Notes: generated by a model from the sequence alone, not told the origin. Positions 50,877 to 60,141 are shown, numbered from the stretch's first letter. The stretch: DNA of 64,000 nucleotides from Schaedlerella glycyrrhizinilytica_A (GCF_042852765.1 NZ_AP031414.1); one strand, 5' to 3'. A program made the numbers and translations.

Positions 50877-51845
50877 ATGACTGAGAACAAAGATACAAAA
50901 AAGCAGATTCGCAACAGCACGGTTGATTTTCTTATATTTACAAAGGATGCTCATGAAGATGGCATTGAAGTTCGTGTGCAGGATCATGATGTATGGTTGA
51001 CACAAAAAGCGATTGGTCAGCTTTTCGAGGTAGACAGAAGTGTTGTCACAAAACACTTGAAAAATATTTATGAAAGTTGCGAATTATCTGAGGATTCAAC
51101 TTGTGCAAATTTTGCACAAGTTGCGGATAATGGAAAAACTTATCAATATAAGTTCTATTCGTTGGCTGCCATAATTGCAGTTGGATATCGAGTCAATTCG
51201 GAAAGAGCAACTCAGTTTCGGCAGTGGGCAACAAAAGTGTTGGATACCTTTACTAAGCAGGGATATGTTTTGGATAAGAGTAGACTGATTAACGGTCAGC
51301 TGTTTGATGAAGATTATTTTGAACATTTGATTTCTGAAATACAGGAGATTCGAGCAAGCGAACGCCGCTTCTATCAAAAGATCACGGATATTTATGCAAC
51401 TGCAGTTGATTATTCTCTTGATAGTCAAATCACGAAAGAGTTTTTTGCGACAGTACAGAATAAAATGCATTATGCAGTTCATGGAAATACTGCAGCGGAG
51501 GTTATTGTAGCAAGAGCAGATCATACGAAAGAGCATATGGGCTTAACTTCATGGCGTAATGCGCCCGGTGGGAAAATTGTCAAAGCGGATGTATCCATTG
51601 CAAAAAATTATTTATCCATTGATGAAACACAAGAGTTAAACGAGATTGTTACGATGTATTTGGATTATGCTACAAGGCAGGCAAGACGGCATATTCCCAT
51701 GACAATGTCAGATTGGGCTTCAAAACTGGATGCGTTTCTACAATTTAACGATGCAGAAGTTCTGCAAAACAAAGGGAAAGTTACTGCGGCAATTGCAAAA
51801 TCTTTTGTGCGGACGGAAAGTGAGGTATGTTATGCAGTATATTAG
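50877..51845 (+). CDS. RhuM-family protein, C-terminally truncated
   Basis: The 322-aa protein matches the RhuM / virulence-protein family: VWLTQKAIGQLFEVDRSVVTKHLKNI, NSERATQFRQWATKVL, ERRFYQKITDIYATAVDY, HMGLTSWRNAPGGKIVKADVSIAKNYL. The molecular function is not established. Family members normally run on for about 30 residues after the GKVTxxIA segment; here the frame changes to SFVRTESEVCYAVY and stops inside the ogt gene, 14 nt past its ATG. This points to truncation by a recombination that joined it to ogt. Confidence 0.8.
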   Translation: MTENKDTKKQIRNSTVDFLIFTKDAHEDGIEVRVQDHDVWLTQKAIGQLFEVDRSVVTKHLKNIYESCELSEDSTCANFAQVADNGKTYQYKFYSLAAIIAVGYRVNSERATQFRQWATKVLDTFTKQGYVLDKSRLINGQLFDEDYFEHLISEIQEIRASERRFYQKITDIYATAVDYSLDSQITKEFFATVQNKMHYAVHGNTAAEVIVARADHTKEHMGLTSWRNAPGGKIVKADVSIAKNYLSIDETQELNEIVTMYLDYATRQARRHIPMTMSDWASKLDAFLQFNDAEVLQNKGKVTAAIAKSFVRTESEVCYAVY

Positions 51846-52350
51846 CTATTACGATTCACCGCTTGGGAAAATGTTGTTGGCGGCGGACGAGATCGGGCTG
51901 ACCGGCGTATGGTTTGATGCACAGAAATATTTTGCACGCTGTTTGGATGAAGCATATGAAGAGAAAGAGATTCCGTTGTTTGCAGATGTAAAAAAGTGGT
52001 TTGATGTCTATTTTTCGGGAAAGGAACCGGATATTTTGATCCCACTTCATTTGATCGGCACAAAGTTCCAGATGGAAGTGTGGGAGATCCTCTGTACGAT
52101 TCCTTATGGGAAAACAAAGACTTACGGAGAGATTGCCCGGCAGATCGCTTTCAAAAGAGGGATCCGGACAATGTCTGCACAGGCTGTGGGAGGAGCTGTT
52201 GGGCACAACCCGGTTTCTGTGATCGTGCCGTGTCACAGAGTCATCGGAACAAACGGAAGTTTAACAGGATATGCAGGCGGAATTGATAAAAAGATAAAAT
52301 TACTGGAGATTGAAAAGGCAAAAGGATGGCACAAGGATGGAAATTCGTAA
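51832..52350 (+). CDS. ogt: Methylated-DNA--protein-cysteine methyltransferase
   Basis: The 172-aa DNA repair protein removes alkyl groups from O6-alkylguanine by transfer to its own cysteine in the VIVPCHRVIG motif. The helix-turn-helix region GKTKTYGEIARQIAFKRG is clear. The start at 51832 follows GTGAGG and overlaps the end of the RhuM frame; a longer frame upstream is RhuM antiframe sequence. It overlaps the next gene by 14 nt. Confidence 0.92.
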   Translation: MQYISYYDSPLGKMLLAADEIGLTGVWFDAQKYFARCLDEAYEEKEIPLFADVKKWFDVYFSGKEPDILIPLHLIGTKFQMEVWEILCTIPYGKTKTYGEIARQIAFKRGIRTMSAQAVGGAVGHNPVSVIVPCHRVIGTNGSLTGYAGGIDKKIKLLEIEKAKGWHKDGNS

Positions 52351-52813
52351 ATACCAAAGTACAGACTGCAAAGAAATGGCAGAATTATTTTATCATACCG
52401 TTCACAAAGTCAATGCAAAGGATTACAGAAAAGAACAGTTAGATGTATGGGCGACGGGAGAAGTGGATCTCGAAAAATGGGATTGTTCATTTTGTGAACA
52501 TGACACGGTTGTAGCAGTGGAAGACAGGCAGATCGTCGGCTTCGGCGATATGGATGATACCGGATATTTGGACAGGCTGTATGTTCACGCAAAATACCAG
52601 AGAAGAGGGATTGCATCGGCAATCTGTGATCGTCTGGAGGGAAAATGGCTGGAACAAAAGAGTGCAGGAAAACCTGTTTCAAAAAAGATCATAACACATG
52701 CGTCGATCACGGCGCGCCCGTTTTTTGAAAAGCGGGGATACCGGGTTGTGAAAGAACAACAGGTAACCCGGCAGGGTGTTTTGTTGATAAATTATGTGAT
52801 GGAAAAGGAATAG
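52337..52813 (+). CDS. GNAT-family N-acetyltransferase
   Basis: The 158-aa protein begins MEIRKYQSTDCKEMAELFY and has the acetyl-CoA motif YVHAKYQRRGIASAICDRLE (R/QxxGxA). The C-terminal segment ARPFFEKRGYRVVKEQQV is the usual GNAT end. The ligand is unknown. It overlaps ogt, so the two are likely cotranscribed and coupled. An in-frame ATG at 52310 is less likely. Confidence 0.9.
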   Translation: MEIRKYQSTDCKEMAELFYHTVHKVNAKDYRKEQLDVWATGEVDLEKWDCSFCEHDTVVAVEDRQIVGFGDMDDTGYLDRLYVHAKYQRRGIASAICDRLEGKWLEQKSAGKPVSKKIITHASITARPFFEKRGYRVVKEQQVTRQGVLLINYVMEKE

Positions 52814-52816
52814 CAG

Positions 52817-53701
52817 ATGAAGATCAGAGAAGTAAAGGAGAATAAAAAACAATACTTACCGTTGTTGCTGCTTGCAGATGAGCAGGAGGATATGGTCGAT
52901 CGTTACCTGGAACGCGGAAAAATGTATGTGTTGGAAGATGACGGTGTAAAAAGTGAATGTGTCGTGACAGATGAGGGAAATGGGATTTTGGAAATTAAAA
53001 ATCTTGCAACAGTTCCGGGATTTCAAAGGAAAGGGTACGGGAAAGAGTTAATTTTATTTCTTGAGAAAGAATATAATGCTGATTTTTCGAGTTTACAGGT
53101 TGGTACAGGAGAAAGTGCTCTGACAGTTCCCTTTTATGAAAAGTGTGGATTTATTTATTCTCATCGGATCAAAGATTTTTTTACAAAGCATTATGATCAT
53201 CCAATCTATGAAAATGGAATCCAACTGAAAGATATGATCTATATGTGCAGACCGTTTTATCAGATTCGGAAGTTCCGGGATACGGATCTGGAGGAAGTGA
53301 TGCAGATCTGGCTTGAGAGCAATCTTCAGGCGCATTCGTTTATCGAAGCGTCCTATTGGGAAAAGAATTATGAGGCGGTAAAAGAAATGCTTCCCCATGC
53401 GGAAATTTATGTTTGTATCGATAAGAGTACGGAACAGATCGCCGGATTTATCGGACTGTACGATCGGTCGGAGGGAGATTACATTGAGGGGATTTTTGTG
53501 AAAAGTACGGCGCGGTCAAAAGGGATCGGGAAGTTTATGCTGGATCATGTGAAAGGTCGGAAAAAGAAGTTGACGCTGTCCGTTTATCAAAAAAACCGGC
53601 AGGCAGTGCAGTTTTATATGCGGGAGGGCTTTAAGATCGGATCGGAGCAGATAGAAATTCCAACCAAAGAGAAAGAATATACAATGACATGGAACGTGTG
53701 A
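52817..53701 (+). CDS. Tandem GNAT acetyltransferase
   Basis: The 294-aa protein is two GNAT domains in a row. The N-terminal one (1-145) has NLATVPGFQRKGYGKELILF and FYEKCGF, the C-terminal one (150-294) has EGIFVKSTARSKGIGKFMLDHV and FYMREGFKI. Both keep the acetyl-CoA-binding RxxGxG pattern. Ligands are unknown. It follows the previous GNAT gene after 3 bp with AAAGGA as its site. Confidence 0.88.
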   Translation: MKIREVKENKKQYLPLLLLADEQEDMVDRYLERGKMYVLEDDGVKSECVVTDEGNGILEIKNLATVPGFQRKGYGKELILFLEKEYNADFSSLQVGTGESALTVPFYEKCGFIYSHRIKDFFTKHYDHPIYENGIQLKDMIYMCRPFYQIRKFRDTDLEEVMQIWLESNLQAHSFIEASYWEKNYEAVKEMLPHAEIYVCIDKSTEQIAGFIGLYDRSEGDYIEGIFVKSTARSKGIGKFMLDHVKGRKKKLTLSVYQKNRQAVQFYMREGFKIGSEQIEIPTKEKEYTMTWNV

Positions 53702-53716
53702 TTTGGTGATGAAATG

Positions 53717-53782
53717 AAAAGAGTTCTCATAAGTATAGACTGACGATAAATGATCGGTGTAACTATGAGAACACTTTTTTTA
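53717..53782 (+). terminator. Terminator-like hairpin overlapping the symporter start
   Basis: AAAAGAGTTCTCATA pairs with TATGAGAACACTTTT (1 mismatch), then TTTATT. It ends the acetyltransferase operon and covers the first possible starts of the next gene. Confidence 0.65.
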
Positions 53783-55081
53783 TTGATGCAGTCCGTACAG
53801 AAATTTTTATGGGGAATTCCGATGTTGTTGCTGCTTTTGGGAACACATATGTATTTTACGGTAAAGCTGCATTTTATCCAGCGGAAACTTCCACTTGGAA
53901 TCCGATGGAGCGTTTTGCCGGAAAAGGAAGCGGGAACCGGCGGAATCTCTCCATTTTCAGCGCTCGCGACAGCGTTGGCGGCGACGATCGGAACCGGAAA
54001 TATCATCGGGATTTCCACGGCGATCGCGATTGGAGGACCGGGAGCGATTTTCTGGTGCTGGATCACAGGTGTCTTAGGAATCGCAACCTGCTATGCGGAG
54101 TGTTATTTGTCAGTACGTTTCCGGGGGCAAAAGGCAGATGGATCTTATACCGGAGGACCGATGTATGTGATGGAGCATGCGCTTCATCAAAAAAGCGCGG
54201 CGATTGTGTTCGCGCTGGCAGTTGTGCTCGTCTCGTTTGGGATGGGAAGCAGCGTCCAGTCTCATTCGATCGCAGCGGCAGTGAACGAACATTGGACGAT
54301 AGATCCAAAAGTGATCGGAATCTTATTGGGAGGTCTGGTGGGAATCGTGATCTTAGGAGGTGCAGATAAGATCACGAAAGTCTGTACATGGCTGGTTCCG
54401 TTTATGAGCTGTTTTTTTCTGGGAGGCTGTCTGTTTCTTGTGTGGAAGAACAGGGACGTCTTTCTGGAAACAATCCGTCTCATTGTGACTTCGGCATTTT
54501 CAGCCCGTTCGGCAGCAGGAGGAGTGGCAGGTGTCACTGTGATGACGGGGCTGAGGATCGGTGTTGCGCGCGGATTGTTTACGAGCGAAGCCGGACTTGG
54601 CTCCATTCCGATCTCGGCGGCTGCAGCACAGACGAAATCGGCATACCGACAGAGCCTTGTGTCAATGACCGGCGTGTTCTGGGATACTGTTGTGATGTGC
54701 GCGGTTACGGGGATCGCGATCATCGGATGTATGATCAAAGAACCTGCGCGCTATTTGCAGGCGGCAGATGACAGGTTGTGCTTTCTGGCATTTGAAAATC
54801 TTCCGTTTCGCGGAAGTGAGATGCTGTCAGTGTCGCTTGTACTGTTTGCATTTGCTACGATCATCGGGTGGAGTTATTACGGAGAGCGGGCGGTGGAGTA
54901 TCTCGGAAAAGGGCGGGGAATCCGTCTGTACCGGATCTTATATATCGGATCCGTGCTGATCGGGACGATCCTCCCTTTAGAAGCGGTATGGGAAATGTCG
55001 GATCTGTTTAATTCATTGATGGTGCTTCCGAATGTGTTCTGCCTTTGGATGTTGAAACGATATGTGGAGTGGAAAGAATAG
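53750..55081 (+). CDS. Alanine/glycine:cation symporter (AGCS family)
   Basis: The integral membrane protein of 443 aa (or 431) has about 10 hydrophobic segments. AGCS signatures are GTGNIIGISTAIAIGGPGAIFWCWITG and FTSEAGLGSIPISAAAA. It would take up alanine or glycine with Na+. Starts at 53750, 53765 and 53786 all lack a clear ribosome site. The first two lie inside a terminator-like hairpin, so ATG 53786 (MQSVQKFLWGIPML) is the best guess. Confidence 0.88.
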   Translation: MIGVTMRTLFLLMQSVQKFLWGIPMLLLLLGTHMYFTVKLHFIQRKLPLGIRWSVLPEKEAGTGGISPFSALATALAATIGTGNIIGISTAIAIGGPGAIFWCWITGVLGIATCYAECYLSVRFRGQKADGSYTGGPMYVMEHALHQKSAAIVFALAVVLVSFGMGSSVQSHSIAAAVNEHWTIDPKVIGILLGGLVGIVILGGADKITKVCTWLVPFMSCFFLGGCLFLVWKNRDVFLETIRLIVTSAFSARSAAGGVAGVTVMTGLRIGVARGLFTSEAGLGSIPISAAAAQTKSAYRQSLVSMTGVFWDTVVMCAVTGIAIIGCMIKEPARYLQAADDRLCFLAFENLPFRGSEMLSVSLVLFAFATIIGWSYYGERAVEYLGKGRGIRLYRILYIGSVLIGTILPLEAVWEMSDLFNSLMVLPNVFCLWMLKRYVEWKE

Positions 55082-55200
55082 GAAACATCAGGCGGTCAGG
55101 ATGGAATTCCAGAGGAAAAAAGATTGTAAAATTATCGCTTACCCCCTATAATATAGAAAGATTGATGAAGAAAAGTACGGAAAAGAGGAAGAGAAAAACC

Positions 55201-55767
55201 ATGGAACTGACACATTTTGATGAAAATGGAAAGGCGCGGATGGTGGATGTTACGGATAAGCAGGATACTGTACGGGAGGCGACCGCAGCCGGAAAGATCA
55301 CCGTGAGCCGGACAGTATACGATGCGATCGAGGCGGGAAAGGTAGGAAAAGGAGATGTTCTGTCTGTTGCGACGACTGCCGGCATTATGGGGGCGAAGCG
55401 GACGGCGGATCTGATTCCGATGTGCCATATCCTTCCGATCACTAACTGCCGGATCCGTTTTCAGATGGAACCGGAAGAATGTGCGGTATATTGTTATTGT
55501 ACCGTGAAAGTGACCGGAAAGACCGGGGTGGAGATGGAGGCGCTGACCGGAGTGAGCGTAGCGCTTCTGACGGTGTATGATATGTGTAAAGCGCTGGACA
55601 AGTCGATGGAGATCGGGGAGATCTATCTTTGCAGAAAGACCGGCGGAAAGAGCGGAGACGTGCGTAATGAAAAGCCGCTGCAGCAGATTTCAATTTCGGA
55701 AGAGCCGGCAGGAAATGGGAAGAAAAGCAAGACAGACTGGGATGCGAAAGATCTTCATCTTTGGTAA
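55201..55767 (+). CDS. moaC: Cyclic pyranopterin monophosphate synthase
   Basis: The 188-aa enzyme acts in the second step of molybdopterin synthesis, with MoaA. MoaC motifs are ARMVDVTDK at the N-terminus, AKRTADLIPMCHILPI, and KTGVEMEALTGVSVALLTVYDM. It is about 25 residues longer than usual because of a charged C-terminal tail ending in DAKDLHLW. ATG 55201 fits the family start; a longer frame begins upstream. No other moa/moe gene is adjacent. The enzyme would supply the cofactor needed by the molybdenum hydroxylase at 25992-29590. Confidence 0.92.
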   Translation: MELTHFDENGKARMVDVTDKQDTVREATAAGKITVSRTVYDAIEAGKVGKGDVLSVATTAGIMGAKRTADLIPMCHILPITNCRIRFQMEPEECAVYCYCTVKVTGKTGVEMEALTGVSVALLTVYDMCKALDKSMEIGEIYLCRKTGGKSGDVRNEKPLQQISISEEPAGNGKKSKTDWDAKDLHLW

Positions 55768-55815
55768 AAAAAGAAGAAGAAATTTAAAAAGATAAAAAGA
55801 AAGGAAAAAGTGACT

Positions 55816-56781
55816 ATGAAATGGAATAGATTTCGTTTAAAAACAACAACAGAGGCGGAAGATATTGTCAGCAGCATGCTGGCAGATCTTGGAGTAGAGG
55901 GGGTACAGATCGAGGATAAGATCCCGCTGACCGCTGCGGATAAAGAGCAGATGTTTGTAGATATCCTGCCGGAGACGGAAGCGGATGACGGAATTGCATA
56001 TTTGAGTTTCTATTTGGATTCGGAGATGGACAAGTCAGAGATGGACGAACTGCTTGCCAATGTAAAAAGAGAATTGGAAGAGATGTCGGAATTTATGGAT
56101 CTTGGAGAATGTACGATCGAAGAATCACAGACAGAGGACATTGACTGGGTGAATAACTGGAAGCAGTATTTTCATCAGTTCTATGTTGATGACATTCTGA
56201 TAATTCCGTCCTGGGAAGAAGTGAAGCCAGAGGACAGTGACAAGATGGTGATCCATATCGATCCGGGAACTGCGTTCGGTACGGGAATGCACGAGACGAC
56301 ACAGCTCTGCATCCGTCAGATCCGCAAACATGTTACGCCGGAGACGAAGATCCTGGATGTGGGATGCGGCAGTGGAATTTTGGGAATGCTGGCGCTGAAG
56401 TTCGGCGCGGCTTATTCGGTCGGAACGGATCTGGATCCATGTGCCATCGATGCGACGCATGAGAATATGGAAGTGAACGGAATCGCAAAAGATCAGTACG
56501 AGGTGATGATCGGTAATATTATCGATGACGAAGAGATCCAGAAAAAAGTCGGAATTGAAGAATATGACATTGTAGCGGCAAATATTCTTGCTCCGGTTCT
56601 TGTAGAACTGACGCCGGTGATCGTCAATCAGCTGAAACCGGGCGGAGTTTACATTACAAGCGGTATCATTGACGATAAAGAAGAAACTGTTGTGGAAGCT
56701 GTGAAAAAGGCAGGACTGGAAGTGCTGGAAGTCACTTATCAGGGAGAATGGGTTTCCGTGACAGCGAGAAAACGGGCTTGA
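55816..56781 (+). CDS. prmA: Ribosomal protein L11 methyltransferase
   Basis: The 321-aa SAM-dependent methyltransferase trimethylates lysines and the N-terminus of ribosomal protein L11. The SAM motif is ILDVGCGSGILGMLALKFGA (about residues 179-198), and the PGTAFGTGMHETTQLC loop is PrmA-specific. ATG 55816 has AAGGA 10 nt upstream; GTG 55810 is the alternative. It is followed by rsmE, a common pairing in Firmicutes. Confidence 0.95.
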   Translation: MKWNRFRLKTTTEAEDIVSSMLADLGVEGVQIEDKIPLTAADKEQMFVDILPETEADDGIAYLSFYLDSEMDKSEMDELLANVKRELEEMSEFMDLGECTIEESQTEDIDWVNNWKQYFHQFYVDDILIIPSWEEVKPEDSDKMVIHIDPGTAFGTGMHETTQLCIRQIRKHVTPETKILDVGCGSGILGMLALKFGAAYSVGTDLDPCAIDATHENMEVNGIAKDQYEVMIGNIIDDEEIQKKVGIEEYDIVAANILAPVLVELTPVIVNQLKPGGVYITSGIIDDKEETVVEAVKKAGLEVLEVTYQGEWVSVTARKRA

Positions 56782-56861
56782 GTTCGGGAAGTGCAGAGAA
56801 TGAAAGCATTCGGCAGTATAGAAAATGACAGGATAAGCAGGACGTTATAAGGAGAGAGGGC

Positions 56862-57596
56862 ATGCATCATTTTTTTACGGATCCGTCGCAGGTACGGGAT
56901 GGTAAGATTTTTATAGAGGGATCGGACGTCAATCATATGAAAAATGTGCTTCGTATGAGAGTGGGAGAACAAGTGCAGATCAGCGATCAGAACGGGAAGA
57001 ATTATCTTTGCGAGCTGGAAACGTTTGAAGAAGAACAGGCATGCTTCCGGATCGTAGAGACACAGCGATCGCAGAATGAATTGGGATCCCGGCTGTATTT
57101 ATTCCAAGGACTTCCGAAATCAGATAAGATGGAGCTGATCGTTCAGAAAGCGGTGGAGCTTGGCGTGTATGAGGTGATTCCGGTTGCCACGCACCGTGCG
57201 GTTGTAAAGTTGGATGAAAAAAAGGCGGCAAAGAAGACCGCACGCTGGAATGCGATCGCGGAGGGAGCGGCAAAGCAGTCGGGGCGTGATGTGATACCGG
57301 TCGTGAAAAATGTGATGACATTGGAAGACGCGCTTGCGTATGCGGCGGATCTGGATCTGATTCTGATGCCTTATGAGGATGCGCAGGGAATGGCAAAGAC
57401 AAGACGTGTGATCAGCGAAATCCGGCAGGGACAGTCGGTGGGGATTTTTATCGGACCGGAGGGCGGATTTGAGGAAGCGGAAGTGCAAAAAGCACAGGAG
57501 ACGGGCGCAGTGCCGATCACGCTCGGGAAGCGGATCCTGCGGACGGAGACGGCGGGAATAGCGGTACTCTCGATCCTGATGTATCATCTGGAATAA
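56862..57596 (+). CDS. rsmE: 16S rRNA (uracil-1498-N3)-methyltransferase
   Basis: The 244-aa SPOUT-class methyltransferase modifies U1498 in helix 44. It has the N-terminal PUA-like domain (HHFFTDPSQV...VNHMKNVLRMRVGE) and the C-terminal knot motifs FIGPEGGFEEAE and LGKRILRTETAG. Full length. It is preceded by AAGGAGAG. It belongs to the prmA-rsmE-nifS-thiI run. Confidence 0.96.
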   Translation: MHHFFTDPSQVRDGKIFIEGSDVNHMKNVLRMRVGEQVQISDQNGKNYLCELETFEEEQACFRIVETQRSQNELGSRLYLFQGLPKSDKMELIVQKAVELGVYEVIPVATHRAVVKLDEKKAAKKTARWNAIAEGAAKQSGRDVIPVVKNVMTLEDALAYAADLDLILMPYEDAQGMAKTRRVISEIRQGQSVGIFIGPEGGFEEAEVQKAQETGAVPITLGKRILRTETAGIAVLSILMYHLE

Positions 57597-57655
57597 CGGA
57601 TTCATACTTTATAATATCAGGAAGAAATGAGAAGAAATGTAAAGGAAGGATAGGA

Positions 57656-58813
57656 ATGGAAGTTTATTTAGATAACTCGGCGACAACGAGGGCATATCCG
57701 GAAGTCGGTGAGCTTGTGTATAAAGTGATGTGCCGGGATTATGGGAACCCGTCTTCGATGCACCGGAAAGGCGTGGAGGCGGAGCATTATGTAAAAGACG
57801 CAAAAGAAACGATCGCAAAAAGTCTGAAAGTCAATGCGAAAGAAATCTTTTTTACGTCCGGCGGTACGGAAAGCGATAATCTGGCTCTGATCGGTGTGGC
57901 GCGGGCAAATAAAAGGAGAGGAAATCATCTGATCACTTCCTCGATCGAACATCCGGCTATTTTGAATACGATGCGTCATCTGGAGGAGGAAGAGGGATTC
58001 CGTGTCACATATCTTCCGGTTGACGCGGCGGGAAGAATCCGGCTTGACGCATTGAAAGAAGCGCTGTGTGAGGATACGATCCTGGTTTCTGTGATGTATG
58101 TCAACAACGAAGTGGGAACGGTACAGCCGATCGAGGAAGCGGTGCAGATGGTCAAAGCTTACGATCCGCAGATCATTTTTCATTCGGATGCAGTACAGGG
58201 ATATGGAAAATACCGCATTTATCCGAAGCGTATGGGGATCGACCTGCTCTCCGCCAGCGGGCATAAGATCCACGGACCGAAAGGGATCGGTTTTCTCTAT
58301 ATCGGAGAAAAAGTGAAGATCACTCCGATCGTGTACGGCGGAGAACAGCAGAAAAATATCCGCTCCGGAACAGAAAATGTCCCGGGAATCGCGGGATTGG
58401 GACTGGCGTCGGAGATGATCTACAAAGATCTGGACATGAAAGTGGCGCTGATGCGGGAGTTAAAAGCATATTTTATCGAGGGACTGAAGAAAATAGACCG
58501 TACCGTGATCCATGGTCTGACGGACGAGGGAAGCGCGCCGCACATCATCAGTGCGGGGATCGCAGGAATCCGAAGCGAGGTGCTTCTCCACACATTGGAA
58601 GAGAAAGGGATCTATGTATCTTCCGGCTCGGCATGCGCATCCAATCATCCGGCGATCAGCGGTGTGCTGAAAGGGATCGGAGCCGCGCAGGAATATCTGG
58701 ACGCAACACTTCGGTTCAGTATGTCGGAGTTTACGACGAAAGAAGAAATTGACTATACATTGGAAACACTATATAATTGTGTACCGATGCTTCGTAAATA
58801 TACACGCAGATAA
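57656..58813 (+). CDS. Cysteine desulfurase (NifS/IscS-like)
   Basis: The 385-aa PLP enzyme takes sulfur from cysteine. The PLP lysine is in SASGHKIHGPKG (about K206) and the catalytic cysteine in SSGSACASN (about C326). It begins at the usual MEVYLDNSATTRA. The thiI gene starts 25 bp downstream, so this enzyme most likely supplies sulfur to ThiI for tRNA thiolation, as the NifZ-ThiI pair does in Bacillus. Confidence 0.95.
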   Translation: MEVYLDNSATTRAYPEVGELVYKVMCRDYGNPSSMHRKGVEAEHYVKDAKETIAKSLKVNAKEIFFTSGGTESDNLALIGVARANKRRGNHLITSSIEHPAILNTMRHLEEEEGFRVTYLPVDAAGRIRLDALKEALCEDTILVSVMYVNNEVGTVQPIEEAVQMVKAYDPQIIFHSDAVQGYGKYRIYPKRMGIDLLSASGHKIHGPKGIGFLYIGEKVKITPIVYGGEQQKNIRSGTENVPGIAGLGLASEMIYKDLDMKVALMRELKAYFIEGLKKIDRTVIHGLTDEGSAPHIISAGIAGIRSEVLLHTLEEKGIYVSSGSACASNHPAISGVLKGIGAAQEYLDATLRFSMSEFTTKEEIDYTLETLYNCVPMLRKYTRR

Positions 58814-58838
58814 AAGCGGCAAAGGAGACAAGAAGATT

Positions 58839-60020
58839 ATGAAATTTCATTCATTTTTGATAAAGTACGGTGAGATCGGAATCAAAGGAAAGAACCGGTA
58901 TCTGTTCGAAGATGCACTTGTACGTCAGATGCGGTTTGCGCTGAAAGATGTGGACGGTTCCTTTTATGTACACAAATCTTATGGAAGAGTTTATGTAGAC
59001 TGCGACGGAGATTACGACTATGAAGAGACCGTTGAGAGTCTGAAGCGGGTGTTTGGTATCGTCGGTATCTGCCCGGTCGTACGTCTGGAAGATCGTGGAT
59101 TTGAACAGTTGAAAAAAGATGTTGCTGCATATATCGGGGAAATGTACCCGGATAAAAACAAAACATTTAAAGTGGAGGCGAGACGGAGCAGGAAATCTTA
59201 TCCGAAGACTTCCATGGAAATCAACTGTGATCTCGGAGAAGTGATCCTTGAGACTTATCCGGAGATGAAAGTGGATGTGCATCATCCGGACATCCGGCTG
59301 AATGTGGAGGTTCGGGAAGAGATTTACCTCTATTCCGAGATCATTCCGGGACCGGGCGGCATGCCGGTCGGAACGAACGGAAGCGCGATGCTGCTTCTTT
59401 CCGGCGGGATTGACAGCCCGGTTGCCGGATATATGGTTTCCAAACGTGGCGTGGAACTGGAAGCGACTTATTTTCATGCACCGCCGTATACAAGCGAGCG
59501 TGCAAAAGAAAAAGTTGTGGATCTGGCAAAACTGGTTTCCAAGTATGCGGGACCGATCAAGCTGCACGTTGTGAACTTTACGGATATTCAGCTTTACATT
59601 TATGAGAAATGTCCGCACGAGGAGCTGACGATCATCATGCGCCGTTATATGATGAAGATCGCAGAGCATTTTGCGAAAAAAGACGGCTGTCTTGGTATGA
59701 TCACGGGAGAGAGTATCGGACAGGTTGCAAGCCAGACGATGCAGAGCCTGGCGGCGACCAACGCAGTTTGTACGCTGCCGGTATACCGTCCTTTGATCGG
59801 ATTTGATAAACGGGAGATCGTGGAGATTTCCGAAAAGATCGATACGTATGAGACGTCGATACAGCCGTTTGAGGATTGTTGTACGATCTTTGTTGCGAAA
59901 CATCCGGTGACAAAACCGAATCTGGAACGGATCGAGAAGTCGGAACTGAATCTTTCGGAGAAGATCGACGAATTGGTGCAGCAGGCGATCGACACAGTAG
60001 AGATCATCAAAGTCAAATAA
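58839..60020 (+). CDS. thiI: tRNA 4-thiouridine synthase
   Basis: The 393-aa protein has an N-terminal ferredoxin-like/THUMP region (1-165) and a PP-loop ATPase domain with LLLSGGIDSPVAGYM (about residues 183-197). It makes s4U8 in tRNA and may help thiazole synthesis. It lacks the C-terminal rhodanese domain of the E. coli protein, as usual in Firmicutes. ATG 58839 with AAAGGAG is chosen over an upstream frame. Its stop codon overlaps the start of repeat R3. Confidence 0.95.
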   Translation: MKFHSFLIKYGEIGIKGKNRYLFEDALVRQMRFALKDVDGSFYVHKSYGRVYVDCDGDYDYEETVESLKRVFGIVGICPVVRLEDRGFEQLKKDVAAYIGEMYPDKNKTFKVEARRSRKSYPKTSMEINCDLGEVILETYPEMKVDVHHPDIRLNVEVREEIYLYSEIIPGPGGMPVGTNGSAMLLLSGGIDSPVAGYMVSKRGVELEATYFHAPPYTSERAKEKVVDLAKLVSKYAGPIKLHVVNFTDIQLYIYEKCPHEELTIIMRRYMMKIAEHFAKKDGCLGMITGESIGQVASQTMQSLAATNAVCTLPVYRPLIGFDKREIVEISEKIDTYETSIQPFEDCCTIFVAKHPVTKPNLERIEKSELNLSEKIDELVQQAIDTVEIIKVK

Positions 60021-60114
60021 TCACCGGAAGTGCCAAAAGGCGCATTCCGGGATTGTAAGCAGTCGCCAAGGTTTCGGGCAAGCCCGGACTTTGGCTCGTC
60101 GCCTATACAAAAAA
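60019..60114 (-). repeat. 95-bp dispersed structured repeat, copy R3
   Basis: It differs from R1 at about three positions (one keeps pairing as G-U). It lies between thiI, whose stop codon is its first bases, and the terminator of the HPr-like gene, whose T-run it continues. Confidence 0.85.
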
Positions 60115-60141
60115 CAGGCTGTCTCGAAATGAGACAGCCTG
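60114..60141 (-). terminator. Terminator of the HPr-like gene
   Basis: CAGGCTGTCTC / GAGACAGCCTG is followed on the minus strand by TTTTTTGTATAGG. Confidence 0.85.

Noticed and set aside
50877..51845. RhuM gene as part of a phage-defence system
   Set aside because: No restriction or toxin genes lie nearby and the gene is truncated; function of the family is not established.
25992..55767. moaC and the molybdenum hydroxylase as one functional cluster
   Set aside because: They are 26 kb apart with unrelated genes in between; only a pathway link can be claimed.
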